Below are positions 3,768-7,019 of a DNA stretch of 7,019 bases, one piece after another. The translations under genes and the position numbers were made by a program. Every line of letters starts with the position of its first letter. Positions within the stretch are counted from its first letter, which is position 1. Origin of the DNA: Candidatus Curtissbacteria bacterium (GTDB taxonomy: Bacteria > Patescibacteriota > Microgenomatia > Curtissbacterales > GWA2-41-24). Under the pieces are notes generated by a model. The model was not told where the DNA came from and made no database searches. It worked only from the letters and a program-made list of their open reading frames with translations. Location: the NCBI GenBank assembly GCA_030688205.1, contig JAUYIQ010000041.1:1-7019 (forward strand), given 5' to 3'.

Positions 3768-4640
3768 GTGAAACCATTATCAGAAGCGCATAAAGAGTTC
3801 ATAGAACATTTAAAAGGCAGAAAAAGAACTACTTCTACCGTACTCGCCTACGGCAAAGACATCGAACAATTAGTCCAGTATTTAACAGAAAACCAGAAAA
3901 ATAGCGTCCACGAAGTTACTGCAGTGGACATAAGAAATTTTCTGCTTAAGCTGGAAAAATCCGGATACACCCAAAAATCTCTTTCAAGAAAGCTAAATTC
4001 AACCAAAACATTCTTCAGGTTTCTCAAAATTCAGGAATACATTACAGACGACCCGGCCAGCCTTGTCGAACATCCTAAATTCGATACTAAACCGCCCAGG
4101 ATTCTTACTCCTATGGAATACAGAGCACTTCGTGATACAGCAAGAGACGATGTCAGAATCGCAGCTATCATAGAAGTTTTGCTGCAAACAGGAATCAGAA
4201 TCGGCGAACTAGCCAATGTTAAGATCGACGATGTCTTCTTTGGCAACGGCCGCGAAGGCCATCTTTATATTGCCCCCCAGGAAAACAGGACTGAAAGAAC
4301 AGTTCCTCTCAACAAATCGGCAGAAATGGCTCTTAAAAGATACATCGAAATAAGACCAAAAACCACAAACAAAGCTCTTTTTATTACCAAAACCGGCAAA
4401 CCGCTACTGGTCAGAAACATTCGTACCGCAATCGACAGATATTACAGAAAAGCAGGAATCACGGGAGCCAAGGTAAATGATTTGAGACACACATGGGTAG
4501 CTCATCATCTTTCCCGAGGCACTTCACTGGTCCTAATCTCCAAAATCGCAGGCCATAAAAGGCTTTCTACAACAGAGCGCTACCTCGCCATCATCCAACC
4601 CCCAACAGGGGAAGAGAAGATAAAGTTAGAAGAACTTTAA
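3768..4640 (+). CDS. Tyrosine recombinase (XerC/XerD-like integrase)
   Basis: At 290 aa it has the usual Xer length: an N-terminal SAM-like core-binding domain (about 1-100) and a catalytic domain (110-285). Catalytic residues seen: Arg I in LLQTGIRIGEL (R144), Arg II and following His in VNDLRHTW (R240, H241), the GH of box III (IAGHKR, H263) and nucleophile Y272 in TTERYL. Deviations: the first position of HxxR is N237, and the beta-hairpin reads QENRTERTVPL, without an obvious Lys where XerC has GKGxK. Such enzymes resolve chromosome dimers at dif or move elements; with a solo, strongly promoted gene and no integron or phage neighbours, a Xer-like housekeeping role is plausible but unproven. 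GTG start without Shine-Dalgarno; no better start upstream. Confidence 0.88.
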   Translation: MKPLSEAHKEFIEHLKGRKRTTSTVLAYGKDIEQLVQYLTENQKNSVHEVTAVDIRNFLLKLEKSGYTQKSLSRKLNSTKTFFRFLKIQEYITDDPASLVEHPKFDTKPPRILTPMEYRALRDTARDDVRIAAIIEVLLQTGIRIGELANVKIDDVFFGNGREGHLYIAPQENRTERTVPLNKSAEMALKRYIEIRPKTTNKALFITKTGKPLLVRNIRTAIDRYYRKAGITGAKVNDLRHTWVAHHLSRGTSLVLISKIAGHKRLSTTERYLAIIQPPTGEEKIKLEEL

Positions 4641-4792
4641 CTCTTCTTCCTAAATAAACTCCCCAAAACATCCACTACTAAAATTACAATCATCGGCACG
4701 AGTAGTAACCTCCAAAACCACGAAACGTAAAAAACAAGAACTGCAAGAGCAATTGCCACAATCAAAAAAATTAGTTTCCCCAGTATTTGCAT
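4637..4792 (-). CDS. Small hydrophobic membrane protein (51 aa)
   Basis: A short minus-strand ORF starting MQILGKLIFLIVAIALAVLV. Residues about 5-23 and 29-45 are two strongly hydrophobic segments split by SWFWRLL, and it ends basic, GSLFRKKS. This predicts a two-helix membrane hairpin. No family is recognised. The ATG at 4792 has only a weak AGAG 12 nt upstream. A promoter-like pair (TTGCTC, TATACT) lies just upstream, so the leader would be about 12 nt. Its stop overlaps the recombinase stop tail to tail. Its start codon lies within the plus-strand -35 element of the next gene, so the two units may interfere. Length and continuous hydrophobicity support coding, but AT-rich DNA can produce such frames by chance. 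Confidence 0.5.
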   Translation of the reverse strand: MQILGKLIFLIVAIALAVLVFYVSWFWRLLLVPMIVILVVDVLGSLFRKKS

Positions 4793-4815
4793 TTGAAAAT
4801 TTTCTCTGTTAGTAT
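4787..4815 (+). promoter_or_regulatory. Predicted promoter of the CVDGR-motif protein gene
   Basis: -35 TTGCAT (4787-4792), 17-bp spacer, extended -10 TGT-TAGTAT (hexamer 4810-4815). Start expected near 4822, at the base of the 4825-4856 hairpin. Confidence 0.55.
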
Positions 4816-4840
4816 ACCCACATCAAAGACTTCCGAGCAA
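4811..4840 (-). promoter_or_regulatory. Possible divergent promoter of the 51-aa membrane protein
   Basis: Minus strand: -35 TTGCTC (4840-4835), 18-bp spacer, -10 TATACT (4816-4811). It overlaps the plus-strand -10, so the two promoters would exclude each other. Moderate match only. Confidence 0.35.
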
Positions 4841-4856
4841 TCGGGGGCCTTTTTTT
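4825..4856 (+). terminator. Leader hairpin with U7 (attenuator or 5' protective stem)
   Basis: AAAG (4825-4828) pairs with CTTT (4849-4852), then one A x C mismatch, then CTTCCGA (4830-4836) with TCGGGGG (4841-4847), capped by a GCAA (GNRA) tetraloop. The T7 run (4850-4856) follows at once. It lies between promoter and start codon, so termination here would yield an RNA of about 35 nt. The same design precedes atpB. Confidence 0.5.
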
Positions 4857-4876
4857 AAGAGGAAAGCGATATTAAA

Positions 4877-5653
4877 ATGAGTGAGAGGTATATGGAAGTT
4901 GTAACAACCCCGGTCTTTTTAGAAAAACGCTTAAGCGGAAATGAACCTCCAAGATGTGTTGACGGCAGACCTTCGGATGATTCCGAACAAGGGCCTCAAA
5001 TGTTAGGAGGAAGCATCAATGTAATTCTTCTCGAATGCATTTATAACGGCAGAAGCCTGAATGAACAAAATGCCGTAGACGATATCGAGAATTTACATGA
5101 AATGGAATTTAATACCGGTGCACACAGAGGGCAGCACGCACACGGAGAAGCAAGCGACTGCGGATTTGCAGACAGAATGAGAGATATCCTAAGAGTTGCG
5201 GTTGAAAAACGAGACCTTATCACAAAACACCTGCTAAGTATCTACGACCAGAATAAAGAAAGTTTTCCTCCCCTACCTTTTAACGAGCTAATGGAAAAAG
5301 CTTACGAAAAAATTGAAGCCTATTCTCCGGATGAAATAAAAATTAAGGGAGAAGAACTTGTCGCTCTTGTCGAAAAAACAGATTCCAAAGTAGAGACTGT
5401 CAGGGATGATCACACGGAAGAAGCTGCTTTTGTTAATCTGGTCGAAGGAACCACTCTTGATACCAGTGGTTTAAACCAAGAAGGTACCCAGGTATTCAAT
5501 CTTGATATATTTGAAGTTGCAAAACATGCAAAAGCCTCAGGTGTCCCCGAGGATTTTTCAATTCCGGCATCCCTAATTCTTTATGCTGCTACTGAAATCG
5601 TGCTGGTAGAAGACAAAGGTAAACCAGCTCTCCCTGTCGAAATTCATTTTTAA
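4877..5653 (+). CDS. CVDGR-motif protein, putative carbonic-anhydrase-like metalloprotein (258 aa)
   Basis: No characterised family is recognised with certainty. The N-terminal part has PPRCVDGRP (C27, D29, R31), GPQMLGG (39-45), and NTGAHRGQHAHGEASDCGFAD (H83, H87, H89, C95). C-x-D-x-R followed by His and then Cys-Gly is the arrangement used for metal binding by beta-class and cadmium (zeta) carbonic anhydrases, though the His-to-Cys spacing is longer than the beta-class HxxC. The C-terminal 150 residues are acidic and helical, with no signal peptide or membrane segment, so it is probably cytosolic. ATG 4877 has GAGG 14 nt upstream; M6 (4892), with AGAGG 3-4 nt upstream, is an alternative. 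It is a monocistronic unit between the recombinase and the ATP synthase operon, with a leader like that of atpB. Hydratase activity is a hypothesis. Confidence 0.75.
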   Translation: MSERYMEVVTTPVFLEKRLSGNEPPRCVDGRPSDDSEQGPQMLGGSINVILLECIYNGRSLNEQNAVDDIENLHEMEFNTGAHRGQHAHGEASDCGFADRMRDILRVAVEKRDLITKHLLSIYDQNKESFPPLPFNELMEKAYEKIEAYSPDEIKIKGEELVALVEKTDSKVETVRDDHTEEAAFVNLVEGTTLDTSGLNQEGTQVFNLDIFEVAKHAKASGVPEDFSIPASLILYAATEIVLVEDKGKPALPVEIHF

Positions 5654-5655
5654 CC

Positions 5656-5684
5656 TTGCCACAGAAGATATAGTTTGATAATAT
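5656..5684 (+). promoter_or_regulatory. Predicted promoter of the ATP synthase operon
   Basis: -35 TTGCCA (5656-5661), 17-bp spacer, -10 TAATAT (5679-5684). It starts 3 nt after the upstream stop codon. Start expected near 5691, at the base of the leader hairpin. Confidence 0.65.
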
Positions 5685-5691
5685 TAGCTCG

Positions 5692-5731
5692 AAGGACTTT
5701 AGGGGTGAAATTTCTCCAAGGCCCTTTTTTT
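5692..5731 (+). terminator. atp operon leader hairpin with U7 (attenuator or 5' protective stem)
   Basis: AAGG (5692-5695) pairs with CCTT (5723-5726), then an A x C mismatch, CTTT (5697-5700) with AAGG (5718-5721, one G-U), then GGGG with CTCC around a loop containing GAAATTT. The T7 run is 5725-5731, followed by AGGA, the atpB ribosome site. It has the same outer stem, mismatch position and tail as the 4825-4856 hairpin. Confidence 0.5.
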
Positions 5732-5741
5732 AGGATAAAGA

Positions 5742-6476
5742 ATGGAAGTATCTCTAGCAGCTGAAAAATTATTTCAAATTGGCCCCCTGCCAATCACCAA
5801 CAGTATCCTAACAACTTGGATCGTAACTGTAATCTTAATTACTTTCGCACTTCTGGCCACCAAAAAAGTTACCGCTGTTCCGAAAGGCCTTCAAAATGTA
5901 GCAGAAGCAATGATTGAAGCCTTGCAAGATCTGGTCTCCTCTATCGCCCCTGATAAAGCTAAAGTGTTCACTCCGATTATCGCCAGTTTTTTCTTTTTTA
6001 TATTATTTGGCAATTACTTCGGGCTTCTCCCTGGAGTTGGAACAATTGGTTTCCGCATGGAAGAACATGGTGAAAAAGTTTTCGTCCCTCTCTTTCGTTC
6101 AATTAACTCCGACTTAAACACAACAGCAGCACTTGCAATTGTTTCTCTTATTGCAACTCACTTTCTTGCAATCAGATACCTGGGCCTTTCGCACTATATT
6201 CAAAAATTCATAAGTTTGAATCCGATCTTTCTATTTGTAGGCCTCTTGGAGTTGATCGGTGAAGCAACTAAAATTCTTTCACTCTCTTTCCGGCTTTTTG
6301 GCAATATTTTTGCCGGTGAAGTTCTGCTAACTACAGCGTCGACTAAACTATTCGCATTTTTTATTCCGATACCATTTTATTTTCTGGAAATTCTTGTAGG
6401 TTTTGTTCAGGCCCTAATATTTGCTATGCTAACACTGGTCTTTATGACGATATTAACGGCTAAGAGTGAACATTAA
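5742..6476 (+). CDS. atpB: F-type ATP synthase subunit a
   Basis: A 244-aa polytopic membrane protein forming the proton half-channels beside the c-ring. Signature SLSFRLFGNIFAGE holds the essential Arg (R184, equal to E. coli aR210) and E193 (aE219); VGFVQALIF carries the conserved Gln (Q223). Hydrophobic segments run at about 20-40, 76-98, 127-147, 160-182, 186-200 and 205-239. PLFRSINSDLNTTAALA (116-132) matches the conserved channel region. The ATG is preceded by AGGA at 6-nt spacing. First gene of atpB-atpE-atpF, with its own promoter and leader hairpin; no atpI was found upstream. The last 18 codons and stop are repeated downstream at 6581-6637. Confidence 0.97.
   Translation: MEVSLAAEKLFQIGPLPITNSILTTWIVTVILITFALLATKKVTAVPKGLQNVAEAMIEALQDLVSSIAPDKAKVFTPIIASFFFFILFGNYFGLLPGVGTIGFRMEEHGEKVFVPLFRSINSDLNTTAALAIVSLIATHFLAIRYLGLSHYIQKFISLNPIFLFVGLLELIGEATKILSLSFRLFGNIFAGEVLLTTASTKLFAFFIPIPFYFLEILVGFVQALIFAMLTLVFMTILTAKSEH
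6420..6476 (+). repeat. atpB tail repeat, copy 1 (within the gene)
   Basis: Codons 227-244 plus stop of atpB. The first 29 nt are identical to copy 2 at 6581-6609; overall 48 of 57 positions match by my count. Confidence 0.9.
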
Positions 6477-6489
6477 AGACCTAAGATCT

Positions 6490-6523
6490 GAAAATTTTAT
6501 CTGGCTTTGCTAGTAAAATTTTC
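6490..6523 (+). other. Strong intercistronic hairpin, atpB-atpE gap
   Basis: GAAAATTTTA (6490-6499) pairs perfectly with TAAAATTTTC (6514-6523); inside, CTGGC pairs with GCTAG (one G-U) around a TTT loop, with one bulged T. It is followed by TCCATAAAGGG, not a T tract, so it is more likely an RNA-stability or processing element than a terminator. Confidence 0.6.
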
Positions 6524-6544
6524 TCCATAAAGGGAAGAAAAATA

Positions 6545-6574
6545 TTAAAAGGAAACCGTTAGGTGTCCTTTTAA
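6545..6574 (+). other. Second intercistronic hairpin, atpB-atpE gap
   Basis: TTAAAAGGA (6545-6553) and TCCTTTTAA (6566-6574) form a 9-bp stem, extended by ACC/GGT around a GTTA loop with one A x G mismatch. It ends 6 nt before the atpB tail copy and 82 nt before atpE. Partial termination (T4) or mRNA processing between atpB and atpE is possible. Confidence 0.55.
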
Positions 6575-6580
6575 AGTGAG

Positions 6581-6637
6581 TTTGCTATGCTAACACTGGT
6601 CTTTATGACCATATTAACTCAGAAAGCTGAACACTAA
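6581..6637 (+). pseudogene. Duplicated, diverged 3' end of atpB (copy 2)
   Basis: This 57-nt stretch encodes FAMLTLVFMTILTQKAEH and TAA; the true atpB end is FAMLTLVFMTILTAKSEH. The first 29 nt are identical and the nine differences all fall in the last 28 nt, mostly silent or conservative (T-T, A-Q, K-K, S-A, H-H). It has the same length to the stop as copy 1. An in-frame stop (6572-6574) lies just before it, so it is not a read-through part of atpB; from ATG 6587 it could give a 16-aa peptide, with no convincing ribosome site. The real atpE ribosome site follows 5 nt after its stop. Confidence 0.85.
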
Positions 6638-6656
6638 AAAAGGCGGTGAATAAATC

Positions 6657-6863
6657 TTGGAAATAGTTTTTGTAAAAGGTGCAGTAATTGCCATTGGCGG
6701 CATGGTCCCCGCTTTGGCAATCGGTCTTATCGGCGCCAAGGCAATGGAAGCAATCGGCAGAAACCCGGAAGCATCCGGAAAAATTTTGCCGGCCATGTTA
6801 ATTGGTATGGCTCTTGCTGAAGCAATTGCAATTTACGCACTAATCTTGGCCTTCGCAGGCTAG
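6657..6863 (+). CDS. atpE: F-type ATP synthase subunit c
   Basis: A 68-aa hairpin of two membrane helices (about 4-27 and 44-66) joined by the polar loop AIGRNPEAS, whose RNP is the contact with the central stalk. The ion-binding carboxylate is E55 in GMALAEAIAIY. The Na+-type ligands of Ilyobacter (Gln in helix 1, Ser after the Glu) are replaced by I22 and A56, so proton coupling is expected. Helix 1 reads ALAIGLIGAKA, looser than the usual GxGxG packing motif. Start is TTG, supported by a strong AGGCGGTGA (6641-6649) at 7-nt spacing; no in-frame ATG fits. The strong ribosome site suits the high copy number of c relative to a. Confidence 0.97.
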   Translation: MEIVFVKGAVIAIGGMVPALAIGLIGAKAMEAIGRNPEASGKILPAMLIGMALAEAIAIYALILAFAG

Positions 6864-6881
6864 TAAGTAAGTTGCCTGAAA

Positions 6882-7019
6882 ATGGAAATACTAACGCGTT
6901 TTGGTATCGAACCAACTCTACTTTTAGCACAAATTGTTAATTTCGCCATTATTCTTTTCGTGCTCAAAAAATTCTTCTACAAACCAATTGTTCAAGCGCT
7001 GGAAGACCGAAAAAAACGG
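6882..7019 (+). CDS. atpF: F-type ATP synthase subunit b, N-terminal part (cut by window edge)
   Basis: The 46 visible codons start MEILTRFGIEPTLLLAQIVN, then a membrane helix (about 11-28, ending FVLKK) and FFYKPIVQALEDRKKR, the start of the long peripheral-stalk helix. FGI-P-LL-AQ-VNF and the KP-I-AL--R pattern are typical of bacterial subunit b, which anchors F1 (through delta) to subunit a. It starts 18 nt after atpE with no clear Shine-Dalgarno, so translation may be coupled to atpE. The rest of the atp operon (atpH, atpA and so on) is expected beyond the window. Confidence 0.95.
   Translation, partial: MEILTRFGIEPTLLLAQIVNFAIILFVLKKFFYKPIVQALEDRKKR

Noticed and set aside
3999..4246. 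Two minus-strand open frames inside the recombinase gene
   Set aside because: Antisense shadows of a gene with clear catalytic motifs. The same holds for 5041-5223 in the CVDGR gene.
5914..6117. Plus-strand alternative frame inside atpB, and minus frames 6614-6796 and 6727-6930 over atpE
   Set aside because: They overlap well-identified ATP synthase genes and show no protein features.
6657..6863. Sodium-type c subunit
   Set aside because: The helix-1 Gln and the Ser following the carboxylate in Na+-binding rings are replaced by I22 and A56; proton coupling is the better reading.
1..7019. CRISPR array, insertion sequence, prophage or toxin-antitoxin pair
   Set aside because: No regularly spaced repeats, no transposase, no structural phage genes and no recognisable toxin-antitoxin families; the tyrosine recombinase has no cargo or att repeats in view.

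Overview
This AT-rich bacterial window most likely comes from a Candidate Phyla Radiation (Patescibacteria) genome, perhaps Microgenomates. The evidence is indirect: compact small genes, many starts with weak or absent Shine-Dalgarno (SD) sequences, tRNA genes without encoded CCA, an initiator tRNA with a degenerate GGG:CCC triad, a minimal FtsB/DivIC protein, and a HTH/endonuclease-like protein and a CVDGR-motif protein of kinds I associate with that group. No 16S rRNA or other definitive marker is present.

Left part (1-3662) is read from the minus strand. From right to left: an FtsB/DivIC-like division protein, initiator tRNA-Met with its own promoter and terminator hairpins, a HTH protein whose stop codon lies inside the next gene, a CAU tRNA (probably elongator Met), a 110-aa winged-helix-like protein, a YbaK-family aminoacyl-tRNA deacylase with its own promoter, a 73-aa four-cysteine zinc-ribbon-like protein, and a 118-aa Cys-rich protein coupled by TAATG overlap to an aspartate/glutamate racemase that leaves the window. 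The two small Cys-rich genes share one layout: sigma70-like promoter, about 140-155 nt of strongly foldable non-coding sequence, an intrinsic terminator with the same 16-nt tail, then the ORF. This looks like two attenuated leaders or two small RNAs.

Right part (3701-7019) is read mainly from the plus strand: a tyrosine recombinase behind a near-consensus promoter, a 51-aa membrane protein on the minus strand overlapping its stop, a 258-aa protein with a beta-carbonic-anhydrase-like CxDxR motif, and the start of the F-type ATP synthase operon (atpB, atpE, partial atpF). The 258-aa gene and atpB each have a promoter followed at once by the same kind of hairpin with a U tract, then the gene. 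Between atpB and atpE lies a diverged second copy of the last 19 codons of atpB, preceded by two strong hairpins.

The ATP synthase and division genes are housekeeping. The most unusual content is the repeated leader architecture, the atpB tail duplication and the tRNA peculiarities. No CRISPR array, IS element or complete mobile element was seen.
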